NCBI RefSeq assembly: GCF_001577835.2
Contig: NC_029520.1
Location: 51,097,457 to 51,161,456 of the forward strand
DNA: 64,000 nt
Reading direction: 5' to 3'
DNA from: Coturnix japonica
Lineage: Eukaryota > Chordata > Aves > Galliformes > Phasianidae
Shown: one piece after another, positions 35,611-50,600 of the stretch
Numbering within the stretch: the first letter of the stretch is position 1
How the letters are laid out: each line of letters starts with the position of its first letter
Position numbers and translations under genes: made by a program
Notes under the pieces: generated by a model
Databases searched by the model: none
What the model was told of the DNA's origin: nothing
What the model saw: only the letters and a program-made list of their open reading frames with translations

Positions 35611-36440
35611 ATCACCGCCCCAGTGCCTGACCCAGCCCATCTGCACCAAGAAACTCCTCCATGGCCAACCAAAGCCTCTCCAGCACAACTGGAAGCCGTG
35701 TTCTCACACCCCGTCATTTAACACCTAAGAGACCAAAAGCTCCTCATTGCCGACCTGCTGCCTTTGTAGCTCCTTTCTGCTGGGCAATAAGAGCACAGGC
35801 CAAAAGAACCTCAAGCAATTGGTGTCAGTGAAGGTCAACCACAGCCCACAACCCCCTCTGAATCCAATGCAGTTTGATACAGGTCTGTGCAGAGATGCAG
35901 AGTTACAGCACCATCTCCCAAGCCACCCAAAGGCACCGTGTGATGAACCCAGGACCCAGCACAGCAGCTCTCCTCACCCCCAAACAGCGCCGTATTTCTC
36001 TCCTATTACTTATTAAATCCATTGGGTGCACTGATGGGGACGTGTCAAGCTGAGCTCCCCCCAGGAGGGCTCTCAAACAGCAGCACTGCTCTCTGCAGGG
36101 CTCACTACGTGCAGCCAGCAGCTCGTTTACTCAGCAGCTCATTGTGCCCTTTAGAGCTTGTGGTTGATGAGCAGCTTTTGCTCTGTGTTACCCCATAGAC
36201 ACCCTTTATCAGACACTGGAGAGCAGCAGCAGAGCACCATCCAGTGACAGCTCAGCTGCGTTCAGCTCTTGCGCTACCAGATCCAACTCATGGCCAATGG
36301 ATCATCGCATTAATGTGGAGTTTGGCGACCCCTGGTGGTGGCAGGAGATTGGATCACCCTTCCAACCCAAACCATCCTGATTCACGCACAGCCCTGACCA
36401 CAAAAGGAAGAGGAAGAAACACAGCAGTCAAATAATTGTG

Positions 36441-39166
36441 AGTTTATATTCAGTCGTTGCAAACCAAGGATGTCCTGTTTCTTTACTGTTTAATTCAAGG
36501 CAAGAGAGAAAGAGAAAGAAAGAGAGAGAGCTACACAAGCACATCCAAGGCTGTGAGTGAAGAACAGTGAACACAACAGTCTTGAAAATACGTTTAATGT
36601 CTAATCTGATACAAAAGTGACAGCATCTCCAAAATATATCAAATCCTGGATTGATCGGACAGCGAGAGCCCGGCTAAAGGAAATACAGCAGCAGGTGAGA
36701 AATCTCTACTCCGAAATGTGATTGATTGATTGCTTCTATTTCATGTCGGAAACCAAGGCGGGATGGCGAACCTCAAAGCACAGAACTGACTTCTCAGCGA
36801 TCGAACTCAAAGGATGCATAGAAATGGTGGAACTCCATTGCAAAAAGCGCCAGGCCAGAAGTTGCTCACACTCACTCGACAGAACGTGGGATAAAGTTAC
36901 TACACGGCATATAGTGACAGCTCGAGTTTTTACACCATAGATTGAACAGGAATACCCTTTTTTTTCCACTGCTAGGCAAAGAACTTGGCTCACAAAAACA
37001 AAGGGCTTATGAAACAGTTCTCGTAACCTCAAGAAATACGAATATACATTGGAGGGGGGAAAAAAAACAAACCTAAAACATCCCATATATAGTGAATTTG
37101 AGCCTAAATGTTCCAGTAATAAACCCTGCCTACTTCAGGAAGAAGCTGCACACCCGGTTACCAGCACAAATCCCCTCCTGAGTCACTCCTTGTTTGCTGC
37201 TCTCTCCTTTCCTACCTCTTCTTGCTCCCCCCAAGGACACATGGGTGCAGTGTGAAACCAGAGCGTGCTGCCCGAGCGGCTCCCGTGGGGCAGCTGTTGT
37301 TCATCACATTGCTTTATAACCTAAGGCTGCAGGTACTGAAATTAAAAGCACTTGAGCAGACGTAGGCAGTGTTCTACTGTGTTTAATTGGTCTTGCCGAG
37401 ATCGAAGCGCAGCGTGCTGCTGGGGAGGCCCAGGGGTTTGTTTAATACTGACACTTTGGGTTCCGATTCCTCGGGTTGGAGCTGGCTTTTATACCCAAGC
37501 ATTTCTCTTCAGGTCCAGTACTGTCTTCCCATCCTTAGAAGATAAAAGATGCATGTACCTTTGGCTTTTGGGGTAGATTAAAAGGAGCCACAGCTCCCAT
37601 TCTGCAAAGCTTTGCCATGAGGGCTGGGCCAGCCAACAGGCACCACCAGCAGGTCACCCCACTTGTTCTGAGGAAGTTCATCGTACGCATGCAGGAAGCC
37701 ATGGGAAGGTATGGGAAGCAAATGAACTTGCTTTCACAGTTCCACGATACAAAGACTCCCTAACGAGCTACCATGTTAAGCAACATCGGTTCCTAATTCT
37801 ACCTACAGAGGCTATGTCAGGATACCCCCATCTGGGGACAAACAAAATGTCCATGGTGAAATCCAGGCTATGAAGCACCACCAGAGCTCCTCACCAACAC
37901 GTGGCCGTGCCTCAGTAACGTTACACCAGCAGACACCCCAGCACAGATATGGCAAGAATATAACACTGCAGTGCCCCCCCAGAGCAGGGACAGCCACACA
38001 GCAGCACACAGGCTTCGAAACATTCAGTTCCTCCCCAGCTTTGCTTTCTCAGTGAGGTATGCAGGCAGCCGGCTGGGCACAGAGCGCTGCTCTCCATTCC
38101 CATGTTCAGTGGAGCCCCAAAGAGACGTGCTCGCCCCCAGCTGTGGCAGTAAGGATGGCACAGGGGATCTGCGAGGCCCCACCAAAACCTGCTGGGAATG
38201 GAATGGACCGGGCTGCTTTTGTTCAGCTTTGAAGCTCGAGTTCAGTTTCTATGGACTCTGACAACACCTGCTGAGTTTACACAACCCGGCAGAGCAGTCA
38301 GATTTGAAACAACCAGAAGTCAGGTTAGAATACAGGGAAGTACTTCACCTACGTGGGAATGAAATCTTTACACAGACCAAGTCAAACCTCCAACCAGCAC
38401 AGAACGAGAACCAGGCAAAACGAAAGTCCTCATTGGCATGCACGAAACTCACACTGCTTGATTCAAAGGGAGCTGCACATCCAGGTCACTCTGCGTGCAC
38501 AGAAATACCTGTCTGCAAAAGCCAGCAGGGTGCTGACCTGAGAGCAAGCATTTCCAAGCACGTCTTCTCCTCCTCAGTCCTGGAATGAACAATCCTGGTG
38601 GGTATATACAAAATGCTGAGGAAGCCATCCGAGTTCACGCGCTCCGTCTCTTCCGTCGCCCATTAGTGCAGCACGTTCCAAAATGACATTTCTTGACAAA
38701 AATCTCGTAATATTCTTTTATTGGACATTGTTTAGAATAACCTGCAAACAGACAAGGTGTGACCAGCCATCCATCAGCAGCCAGCATCAGTCTGGCAACA
38801 AGACTTAAAAGCATTCGTGGATATTTCAGCTGCTTTTTGACTCGCGAGTCCTCGTGCCCGACTCTTTGGAATCCTCACTTGGCAGCTCTCCTTCCCCCCA
38901 AGGGATGTTTGCCAGAGTAAGAACCACAGATTTCAGCTTCTCTTCTGCTCTTCGTAGCTCGTTTATATTAAACCAAACAATTACACCAGCATACGAGCAA
39001 GTTAATGTTATGCAAATTGCTAAACTGCTCCTTCATACCTCAAATGCACATACAAGAGGCAAGTATTCTTCATAGCCCCAAACATTACTGAAACAAAAAC
39101 TGTAAAAATCTCTGTAAGTAGTGGATGAAGGTGGAAAGCTACAGTACTTTGTTGCCCAGAACGTAT
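36441..39166 (-). other. MAPK1IP1L: MAPK1IP1L 3'UTR, probable full extent uncertain
   Basis: Downstream of the proposed stop at 39,167 the minus strand has AATAAA at 38,722-38,717 and ATTAAA variants at 37,387-37,382 and 36,598-36,593. From 35.6 to 39.6 kb there is no CR1 insertion, which fits a long exon under constraint. A purine tract (36,502-36,530) lies near the far end. The exact 3' end cannot be fixed from sequence alone. Confidence 0.45.
36502..36530. repeat. GA/GAAA purine tract
   Basis: Twenty-nine bases of G and A only (AAGAGAGAAAGAGAAAGAAA and onward). Simple repeat, no other role seen. Confidence 0.85.
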
Positions 39167-41003
<1,837 letters not shown>

Positions 41004-41007
41004 TATG

Positions 41008-43868
41008 CTGAAAAGCAAGGTAAAATAAAGTGAAATTCCTTGAAAAGAAAGTACATTGAGGATGAGTTCAGCAAGGATTCAATATCGGTCTCATTCAAAC
41101 CCAAAGGGACATCCAGCTGGCAGAGCCTCAAACATGGTTCCATCCCATTGACTGGGGTCCATACACACAGCAGCCACCCAAATGCTCTCCCTCAATACGG
41201 CCTCCACCTCAGCTCAGATGGGATCCATGCAGTGTTAATGGCTCATAGTATCAATGGCTCAGGACACTAAGATAAACTATTTCAGGTATTCATGCCCAAC
41301 AAGCAGCCCCTACAGCAATGCCAGCAGGTATCCAGGCTCTTTTCTAAACCAGGAGAAGTTGTTGAAGTCAATGCCCCTAAAATTAAACACCATCACACCC
41401 CCATTCGGATCTTATCTTTAGAAGTACTAAATGTGGGTTTTAAATACACTAAAAGTCAGTGGATGCTCCTATTTGCTTCCACTAACTTCAGCTAAGCAGT
41501 ATTGAATGCAGACAGAAGGAAGGCTGTGCTGCTCTGCTCGTTATTGTGTGCTCTTCCCACTCCCTTTCAGCCCTTCCTTCTCCATGCTGATATGGAGCTG
41601 ATGCCACTGACCTTTGCTCAGCACCTGCTCCATCCCCTCGTGTATTCTCACTGCTTCTCTTTGAGGTTTCTCCAATGCTTTTGTAGCTCTTAAGATGAAT
41701 GACAAGAAAGAGCCAGAATGAATCCAAGATGTGAGAGAGCCACTGATTTATACAGTTCCTTAATGACGTTCTGGTTCGCCCTCTATTTCCTGCCCAACAC
41801 TTAATGTTTGATCTTCTTTTTGTTCACTGCTGAAACTGACTCCTGCAGCAGTACTTTATTCTTCAGTGTTAAGGGTCAGCCCGTCGTTTTATATATGAAG
41901 CGATGCGTGTCATTTCACATTCAAGAGCTCTGAATCACATCACATTTATCTCTATGGAATTACGTTTGCCATTTTATTACCTAAGCTTTACTTTCCTGAC
42001 AGCACCACACATTTCCCAGCAACGATCCCACCAGGCAACCAAAGCCCTGCAGAAACAGAGTGAACTTCATCTGTAGGTGAAGTTATGGGATGGCACAGAC
42101 CATCTGAGAAACAGATCTACAAGGGACTGGAAAACACTATGGAGAGAGTTAGAACATACGCTGCAAGGGGGAGAGGGAAGAGAGGAGACAGACCCAAAGG
42201 GTAACCTGGAAGGAAATCCCATCATCTGTATGAGAAATGGTAATGGAAGCTGAAGTAATGGATGGCTACAGCAGAAAGAGCCCTGCCTGCAAAATGCCAG
42301 CAAAAATCCCCCATATTTACCAACCAGCTGATGGTTTCCAAAGGCTTCTGTGCTGTGAAAATTAAGGAAACAATTCTGCTGTGTGGCTGTTAGGAGAAAG
42401 CCTGCAGCAAAGAGAAGCTCCTGATAAGATTTAGTGGCTCTCTCACTTTGGCAAGCAGACGGGAGCAACATTTGGCATAACTGAGACAGAGCCAAGCGTG
42501 TCAAGGATCCTCCTGCAGACAGGATGGCCCACTTTGGGGACGCTTTTCAAACACCCATTTCATCTGCACGCTGCCACCGTCATTTAATAAAGGAGTCATT
42601 CTGGTCCTGGTAGGCACATACAACATACAAACCCATCTAGAATCCATACGCCATCCCAGCTGCACAGCACAACTCCAATCAAGACCTCAGTGGAGCTATC
42701 AGTTCTATTACAGGAGCACGGCACGGGGCATCCACGTGCTCAGAAATAGAGTCTGACACTGCTGGACTGGAGACCTCAGGGTCCCCACTGCCAACACACG
42801 GGCTCACCATCTCAGAATATACACTGCTGCACTGATGAGGCTTTGAGTGACCGCATGGTTAACAAATGGGCTTGGAGCTCCTGCACTGTATAGAGAAAAG
42901 CTGGTCCATGGATCAGACATTTCCTACTGCCATATTTAAGCTCTACTTCAGATTGCGTTTCCTTGGGGCAGAGGGGAAAAGTAGAGTGAATGGAAGGAGG
43001 AAGATTCAAGGAGTTTAAGTAACATGGCAGGCAGGAGAAAGACTACTGAACTAACAGCATTAAATCCCAAGTCCTGCTTGCATCCACACTGCTGCAAGAC
43101 AACATTTCCTTTGTGCTGTGCTGGCCAACGCCCCTGGCAGCACCCTTTGCTTTGCACAAGTGCTCAGCCTGCAGCTCCAGACACAACCCAGGGCCAGAAG
43201 CATCAAATCGAAGTGAGGCAAAAGAGCAAAGATGTCTGAGATAAAGCAAAGGACAGGAATGAGGAGCAGAAATCCCCCACCCTTTGCCCTGAACTGAAAC
43301 TTGACATGGAGGATTTCCAGCACACCTACCCTGAAACTACAGACAAAGCAGCCTGCAGACAAGAGTCCAAGGCCCCCAGGGCAGCCATCAAGTTGCCACT
43401 AATCACTGGGATTTAACAACATGTAGGTAAGAATGGCAGGTTATCAGGCAGGACAAAGGCTGAGATGTGCAGCACTGCCAGGCCAATCCTACCTGCAGTA
43501 CTGAACACCATGTGAATCCATGGCCAGCTTCAGAGAGCTCTGTGAAAACCCCCTGGGGTTGATGCTCCATGTGGCAAATTAAATCCTTCAGCCTCCGCCC
43601 TAAAACAGCCCAAAGTGTTTTTTCGGCTCTGAGTCCCCTCTGCTTCCACCAGAACCACATGGAAATGAGCGATGCAGGAGCATTTTTCCCATGCTCTTGC
43701 CCTCCCTGGCTTTTCTCCATCACCGGTCCCTGGTGACTGCCATTAGAATGAGCTGCCCCAAACCCTTCTTCCTTCTGTTGCTAAAGCGATTCAAACTGCT
43801 TTCATAACTTCATCAGCTGCATGGCACTTTGCTCACTATTGATGTGACAGATTCAGTTCCCATCTCTG
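41008..43868. other. MAPK1IP1L intron 1, right of the ATG exon
   Basis: No further exon recognised. Short open frames are seen on both strands without family resemblance. The intron would run to the donor near 46,324. Confidence 0.5.
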
Positions 43869-44165
43869 AGATCACAGAATATCCCTGGTTGGAAGGGACC
43901 TCAAGGATCACGAAGCTCCAACCCCCCACCACAGGCAGGGCCACCAACCTCCACAATTGATACCAGTCCAGGCTGCCCAGGGCCCCATCCAACCTGGCCT
44001 TGAACACCTCCAGGGATGGACGGGGCATCCACAGCCTCTCTGGGCAGCTGTTCCAGCACCTCACCACTCTCACAGTAAAGAACTTCCCCCTGACATCCAA
44101 CCTAAATCCTCCATCCTTCAACTTCAATCCATTTCCCCTTGTCCTGCTGTTATCTGCCCTTTCAG
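43869..44165 (-). mobile_element. CR1 LINE, young-looking subfamily, copy 2 of 3
   Basis: Antisense CR1: TCCCTGGTTGGAAGGGACCT, CCCACCACAGGCAGGGCCAC, GGATGGACGGGGCATCCACA, CCTTGTCCTGCTGTTATCTG. It lies in MAPK1IP1L intron 1. Confidence 0.9.
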
Positions 44166-45020
44166 AGTTGCCTCCCCCGAGATCATCTTCCAAACAACAA
44201 CAGAAAACCTCAGTGCAACAACAGGCACAGCTGCATTTCCACTGGGTGGCACAGCTCTATCAGCAAAGAGCTTCTTCTGTCACTGTGACATGACTAATGC
44301 CTACCAGCAAAACCTCATCTACAACAGGAGTCCTGCCCACATAACTGTAACTATCCAACACAGCTACGCAGATCAAATGGAAAAGAAACCAATGACAGCT
44401 TCTACTGCAGCTGCTCCATTTAGGCCTCAAGCACCAGCAGTTTATAGCTGTCCCTTCTCCATTTTTAGGGTCTAAAAGATCATCTCAAAGATGCCACACT
44501 CGAGCACTGTGCAACCATTTAGCCTGACCTGCGCCTTTACCCATTAGGAGAATAAATGGCAGTCAGACCGAAGATGAAAAGCAACAGATTCATAGTTAGC
44601 AGCTGCTTTCGATGCGGCGATCTTTCTGTTCTTTCCTACGCCTGCTTTGACGGAAAAGAAGGCAGAAGGAGGGTTTTTAGGCTTCAGATTGTCAGCACTG
44701 ATCTCATCCACAATGACAACCACAATGATGCTCGTTAGCGCCTTTGCTATAAATTACCCACTACCAGAAAAAACAATTCAAAACACAAGTCTTACCAGTT
44801 TCCAAGACCTGTAAAATATACAGCCAGAAGGAATTGTAAGCTGTTCTGTTCCTCCATATAAGACAAGCTGTTCCGTTTTACAGCTGCCCCCCTTCCTAAG
44901 ATGAGACCTGATCACTTCAGGTGCTTACAAACAGATGATGCCCAAACCAGCGACTAGAAATCACTGCTGAGAACTGCAAGTGTCCATTGCCAAAGCTCAA
45001 TCCTGGCTACAACTTACGAG
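44166..45020. other. MAPK1IP1L intron 1, unremarkable part
   Basis: Nothing recognised beyond ordinary intron sequence. Confidence 0.5.
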
Positions 45021-45189
45021 CAAGTTTTCCACCCAGAGGGTGGTGACGCACTGGAACAGGTTGCCCAAGGAGGCTGTGGATGCCCCATCCCTGCAGGCAT
45101 TCAAGGCCAGGCTGGATGTGGCTCTGGGCAGCCTGGGCTGCTGGTTGGTGACCCTGCACACAGCAGGGGGTTGGGACTGGGTGATCACC
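45021..45189 (+). mobile_element. CR1 LINE fragment lacking its 3' tail
   Basis: Sense CR1 from ACTTACGAGCAAG through GTGGTGACGCACTGGAACAG and GGCCAGGCTGGATGTGGCTC to GGGACTGGGTGATCACC. The usual ATTCTGTGATTCT end is missing. Confidence 0.85.
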
Positions 45190-45689
45190 TCCATCTTCCT
45201 CCTATCAACGCTATATACTTGTGAATTGTCAGCTAAACACGAGCACTTAGCAAAGGTCCTCCAGCACCGGGTTGTTTTTAAAGCAACACCAAAACTCTGT
45301 GTCATCTGCCAGTATCAGCCTCACCGATGACGAACTAAACTCCACACCCTTCTGCAGAGATTCCTTTCCAGGAAGCTTTTCAGGATACAGCCTCAATAAA
45401 TGGACGCGGTTGGTACCTTTTCATGTTTGAATTCACACTGTTAAGGTCTGCTTGAATGAACTCCAGCTTCAAAAATACCTACAGTGCCTCTCCTCTCATC
45501 GGTCCCACCTAAGGAAGGGAAGCTTTGGGATGTGCCTTTTAAAAGAGCTATTATTTAAAGAATAAAGGCCTTTTTGTTTCCTACATCCCCGGACTAAACG
45601 GTTGAACAAACAGCAGGAGGTGATTCGTGCCTTCCATGGGATGCACCTCAAAATACCCCTTCCCTGGGAGATAAGCAGCTCCCCAGGTA

Positions 45690-45732
45690 GATCAGCAGCT
45701 CATAAGCAGCTCATAAGCAGCTGATAAGCAGT
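45690..45732. repeat. 11-bp tandem repeat (CTCATAAGCAG)
   Basis: Units CAGCTCATAAG, CAGCTCATAAG and CAGCTGATAAG follow each other, with related GATAAGCAGCT copies just upstream at about 45,670. Confidence 0.75.
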
Positions 45733-45828
45733 CCAGGGCTCTTCAATAGTGCACTGTGCTCCCTTTGTCAGTGAGTCACCACCTGAGACAACGAAACGAC
45801 TTCTCACAAGCTACAACAGATTGGGGAC

Positions 45829-45893
45829 ATCACAGAACCACAGAACTGTAGGGGTTGGAAGGGACCCCTGGAGATCATCGAGTCCAACCCCAT
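45829..45893 (-). mobile_element. CR1 LINE tail fragment
   Basis: ATCACAGAACCACAGAACTG, GGGGTTGGAAGGGACCCCTG and ATCGAGTCCAACCCCATC are an antisense CR1 3' end, short. Confidence 0.82.
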
Positions 45894-46039
45894 CTCTTCA
45901 ACCATTTAAGAGGTGGGTTTTTAGGCCCAACTCAGTATCCCTCCCTCCCACTGAAGGTACAGACGCAATAACCGCTTGCATTTCTCTCCACGTAAAACGC
46001 TTCACAGTTATTTATACATCATTTCTATACCCATCCACA

Positions 46040-46500
46040 GGCTGAGCCCAGATCCCCCCAGCACACCCCCCGGCCGCAGCAGGTCGCTCCCCTCCCCCCG
46101 AGCCCTATATCGCTGTTCCAGCCCATCCAGCTCAGCTCCTCGCCCCTCCCCTCAGCGCCGCGACCCTCGGCACCGCCCCGCTGCACAGGGCCTGGATGGG
46201 CACGGCCCAGCAGCCCCCGGGGGCGGCCCTATGGCTGTAGGGAGGGGCGCTGCACCCCATAGCTCCGTTCCTCCATCCCCACCCCTCATCCCTGTGTGAT
46301 GGTGCCCGTGTTGGGGCCGGTACCTGCGGTAGAAGCGCAGCGCAGCACAGGCCGGAGTGGAGGCAGCGGGCGGCCCGCAGCACCACCAACACCGCTACGG
46401 CAAGGAGGAACAGGAACTGCGTCACACGGCCCGCCCTAACAGCGACAGGAAGGGCGAGCACCAGAAGCACCGCCCGCTGCCATTAACACCGCCCCCATGT
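46040..46500 (-). promoter_or_regulatory. MAPK1IP1L: MAPK1IP1L CpG island promoter and non-coding exon 1
   Basis: A GC-rich block with many CpG. On the minus strand CTACCGCAG|GTACCG gives an exon end at 46,324, a good donor for a 5'UTR exon that would join to CTTGCTTTTCAG before 41,007. The transcription start probably lies between about 46,350 and 46,480. No TATA box seen. Assignment rests on position upstream of the gene. Confidence 0.6.
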
Positions 46501-46559
46501 CGCCATTACTTCCTTCAGCCCCCACCCCACACACACTGTGCCCTACCCAGCTGTAGGAG

Positions 46560-46660
46560 CGACCCCCTGCTGTGTGCAGGGTCACCAACCAGCAGCACAG
46601 GCTGCCCAGAGCCACATCCAGCCTGGGCTTGAATGCCTGCAGGGATGGGGATGGGATGGA
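46560..46660 (-). mobile_element. CR1 LINE fragment, tail missing
   Basis: Antisense CR1 middle piece: CCCCCTGCTGTGTGCAGGGT, CACCAACCAGCAGCACAGGC, TTGAATGCCTGCAGGGATGG. Confidence 0.8.
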
Positions 46661-46690
46661 ACAGCGAGATCATCAAATAAATGGCTTTGA

Positions 46691-46795
46691 AAATCACAGA
46701 ATTATCAAGGTTGGAAAAGATCTAGAAGATCATCTAGTCCAAGTATTACCAATACTTCCCGCCTAAATCATATTCCTCAACACAACATCCAAAAA
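46691..46795 (-). mobile_element. CR1 LINE fragment, older subfamily
   Basis: Antisense: AATCACAGAATTATCAAGGT, GGAAAAGATCTAGAAGATCA, TCCTCAACACAACATCC. This is the same subfamily as the sense copy at 14,181. Confidence 0.85.
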
Positions 46796-46950
46796 TGACG
46801 TTGTCCTGAGTTAATAAGTGCTCTTTCTCAAGGCAGAAGCTTGTTGAAGTAAAGATAAAGTCATAAAACTGGTTCAAAGTGCAAATGCGCCCTATTGAGG
46901 AGATGAGATGAACTGGATGGAGCTGGAAAGGAAGCGCTGCTGCTTGTTGT

Positions 46951-47468
46951 GAATCACAGAATGACCCGGGTTGGAAGGGACCTCAAGGATCATGTAGTTC
47001 CAACCCCCTGCCTGGCAGGGCCACCAAACATACACCTTTACTAGATCAGGTTGCCCAGGGCCCCGTCCAACCTGGTCTTGAACACCTCCAAGGACGCGAA
47101 CATCCACAACCTCCCTGGTGCAGCCTGTTCCAGGGCCTGACCACTCTCCTAGTGAAGAACTTCCCCTAACATCCAACCTAAATCTTCCCTCTTTTAACTT
47201 AAAACCATTTCCCCGTGTCCTGCCATTATCAGCCCTTTCCAAGAGTTTACCCCCTCCTGGCAAGTAAGTTCCCTTCAGGTATTGAAAGGCTGCCATGAGG
47301 TCACCCCGCAACCTTCTCTTCTCCAGGCTGAACAAACCCAACTCCCTCAGCCTGTCCTCATAGTTGAGGTGCTCCAGCCCCCTGATCATCTTCCTGTCCC
47401 TCCTCTGGACCCTTTCCAAAATCTCCATGTCTTTTTTGTACTGAGGGCTCCACACCTGGACACAGTAA
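46951..47468 (-). mobile_element. CR1 LINE, 0.5 kb, including the end of ORF2
   Basis: Antisense CR1. The minus-strand frame reads VWSPQYKKDMEILERVQRR, YEDRLRELGLFSLEKRRLRG and AAFQYLKG, the conserved end of the CR1 reverse-transcriptase ORF, followed by the 3' region ending in the GACCCGGGTTGGAAGGGACC subfamily text. It is 5'-truncated. Confidence 0.92.
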
Positions 47469-47580
47469 GTTATGAGCAGGTGAGCTGTCATGGCAGACAC
47501 TGACAGTCGCTGGTGTTCCACTATGGGTGCCTTGTGACAAGGAGTGGATTTCTTGGGGTACATTTTCTTTGCACGCTGGA

Positions 47581-47620
47581 GCCCTGATCACACATCAGTA
47601 GAGCCCTGATCACACATCAG
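47581..47620. repeat. 22-bp spaced direct repeat
   Basis: GCCCTGATCACACATCAG occurs at 47,581-47,598 and again at 47,603-47,620. Confidence 0.8.
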
Positions 47621-50600
47621 GCCATTGCACGAGCTGCTTTCAGAGCTCAGAGCTGCAGGTTGTGGCTGGCGGCAGCAGGGACAGTTCCCTTCACTTGTTC
47701 TTCAGTGAACAGGAATGAGAAAATTCACATCAGTGAAACCCACCTGACTGTCTCTTCTTCCCCACCCTCTCCCTCCCTCATGGCTCCAGGCCTTTCGCAA
47801 TCCTCTTCCTGTTCTCCCCTCCCCCTGCCCAATTGCTGACACTGTTTTCTGGTCCGGTGTTGCAATCTTCAGTCTCTCAATGAGTTTTGTGCCGTTTGCT
47901 GCTTGGCTTCCAGCCACGGATCCCACTGACAGATGATAACATGAAATAATGTCCCTCCGTTCTCTGGAGAATCACATTTTCAATTGCTTGCTGCAGAGGA
48001 GACAAGCTGGAAAACTTTTTCTTAGGCCAGCACTAAACTGAAGGTATTGCTCCTGCTATGGGATGTCTGCTGATCATCTCTGCAACCACGTGAGCAGCTC
48101 CAAGCAGGAAAAACGTGCCTGGATTGCTAAAGCTCCATCACTTGGTGTTTCACCACCGCCCTATTGTGCCATTTGTGGCCATCTATTTGTGCCTGGTTTT
48201 ATCTCGCTGTGCAAAGCACTTGGGACACGCGTGTTCATCAAGAGATGCTTCTGTGCTCAGGCACTTGTTCTCTGTCTGGCACTCTGCACTTCCCCTGCAG
48301 ACCCTCTGGGGGCCTTTGAGACCTTCAGTTTCGCACAACCACTTACACAGGCGTTTCCATATGTGAAATTAATTGTTCAGTACCAAGTCATTCGTGTCTC
48401 TGCTTCAGATGCATCCTGATGGCATAGCCATACTGCTAAGGTCAATGATCCGCTGATTGGTGCCAAAGAACCCATTTACAGTCAAATGGCTTGTAGTAAT
48501 TCAGGGAATGATTCACATAAGGATCATTTGGGCTTTTGAGGGATCAGTAAGTTAAAGATAGGACCAAGGTGCTACTGAAGGGCGTGTGATGAATTATTAC
48601 CATGAGTATTCAGTGTGAAATACCATGTAGGAAGGGCTACATCCAGATCTGACCCAGGGATGTGTGTCAGTGTGGGCTGAGCTTCCTTTTCTCTTTGAAT
48701 GAGGTTTGAAGGCTGGCTCCTGTGCCTCTTGTTCTACTCATGCATCCGGGAATGCCTTTATGTTTCATAGCAGCTCGACAGAAGTCAGCCAGATCCAACC
48801 CCCCCCAAATGAAGACCGAGTTGATGTTCACTTGCTGTCTCTCAGAGCTGGGGTATTTCCCCCACTACTGCCATGATGAACTGGGATGAACGTTTATCCC
48901 ACACAGTGATGGAACAGGGAAACAGAGATAGGAGACTGATCAAGAAAAATATATCAGGTGGAGTTAGGAGGCAAAATAAAAGCAGCACCAAAGAGGACTC
49001 AGGTTTGCAATCTTACCTTCCCCCTCCCTTGCTGAAGAGAGAGACTTCACGGCTGACTTTGCCTTGTTACTTCCAGGTTGCCCCATCAAAAGAGCACAAA
49101 TCTCATCCACTGCAACTGTAACAGGGTAAATTCTTGTCCCATCAGCTAACAGTCATTTAATGCTCTGAGAAAATCGGTGGGAATAACACCCATGCCATTC
49201 CCCCCCCCTCCTCCTCTTGAGCTTTCAGCCCCTGATTCAGCAAATAGCTTAAGTGCTGCGCTGAACCGGTGCCTTTTAGTTGCTAATGCCATGCAAAAAT
49301 GCCACGAGAATAAAACAGTTTGCATGAGCGCTGCTAAGAATCCACTTCCTTCTTTGGCTCTTATTTTTTCCACCAGTCCAGTGTACAGCTGGAAAACAGC
49401 TCAGCCTGGGAAAGGCTTCTTAACTAAGAGAGACACCACAAAAAACATTTCTGTAGTGATATTTCGGGTCAAGTGGATCTGTCGAGTCAATAGTCGCCAA
49501 AGGACGAAGGATTCCTATAAATAAAAGCAATGTAAAGAGTTTTTATTGTCTGACAGAGCTCCTTTAAAGTGCAAAGAAGGCTGGAATGAATTGAAGGCCA
49601 GAAAAGGAACAGCAGCTTCTGAACTCTGTAACCTCGGAGTTCTTTCCAGTCACATCCTCAGCTGATAAGAAGTGTGGAAAATTCAAGGAGGAATCAATCT
49701 CTGCTCTCTGGGCTCTTGGGGCACCGAGCATAATTTCACAGTTCCTCTGTTTCTCTTCTGAAAACAGGAAGAAATTATGCAGGGTAGTAGCTGTTTAAAT
49801 ACTAGAAAGTGTCCCCGGGGAGAATTACAGACACGTGAGTGATAAATTGAAAGTCAGATAACGAAAGGCTTGGAATGATCCTGAAATTCTTTTGAGTCAA
49901 AGTTTCCTCACTGATGTGGGGGCTTTTTCCAATGGGTCTTGTTACGAGCAGTGTGTTGGGTGATGGTTTTATCATGGCACAGCTTTCCCCATGCAGTTCC
50001 CACTGAAGCAGGGCAAAGGAGAGGGAAAAAACAGGGGGGAGATGGGGGAAAACCAGTTCATCCAGCACTGGATTTTGTTCATGGGAATCGTGTATCCAAC
50101 CTGCACCAAGTGGTCCTTGCAGCCAGTCTGCAGGTCTGCCAGACCTCTCCTTGTAGCTCTGAGCCGTATGAGTTTGTGTTATGATTCTGTGTTATCCCAG
50201 AATCTCCTCCTCCCATTGAGCTGAATGTATCCCTGTTCATTAGCACAAACTCTCGGCCTACGCAGCCATTTCGAAGCAAAGACACAAAGTGCATCACAGA
50301 ACACGCTGGGCTGCTTGAGCAGCATCATGGCACCCGAGGAAGAGGATGCGATGGCTGAGCTACTTGGTGCTCCCTGGGCAGTGCTGGAGGCAGCTGAGCA
50401 GAACGGGTGCTTGCAGGCTGCCTGCAGCACAGCCCATTGCCACAGCCTCCTGCCTTCACCCAGCTTGGCAGCAGCTCCTTCTCCTCCTCCAGGAAATTCC
50501 TGTCCTTTAATTCCACACCCCGTGACTGCTGCCCCACACTTGGTTAATGCCAGTACTGCAGAACCCCCTCCCTTGGCCACCACTGCTGTATTCACGGGGT

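Larger units (their letters stand above)
34635..36440. other. Intergenic stretch between LGALS3 promoter and MAPK1IP1L 3' end
   Basis: No gene recognised. Two CR1 pieces are listed separately. The right end may belong to the MAPK1IP1L 3'UTR. Confidence 0.5.
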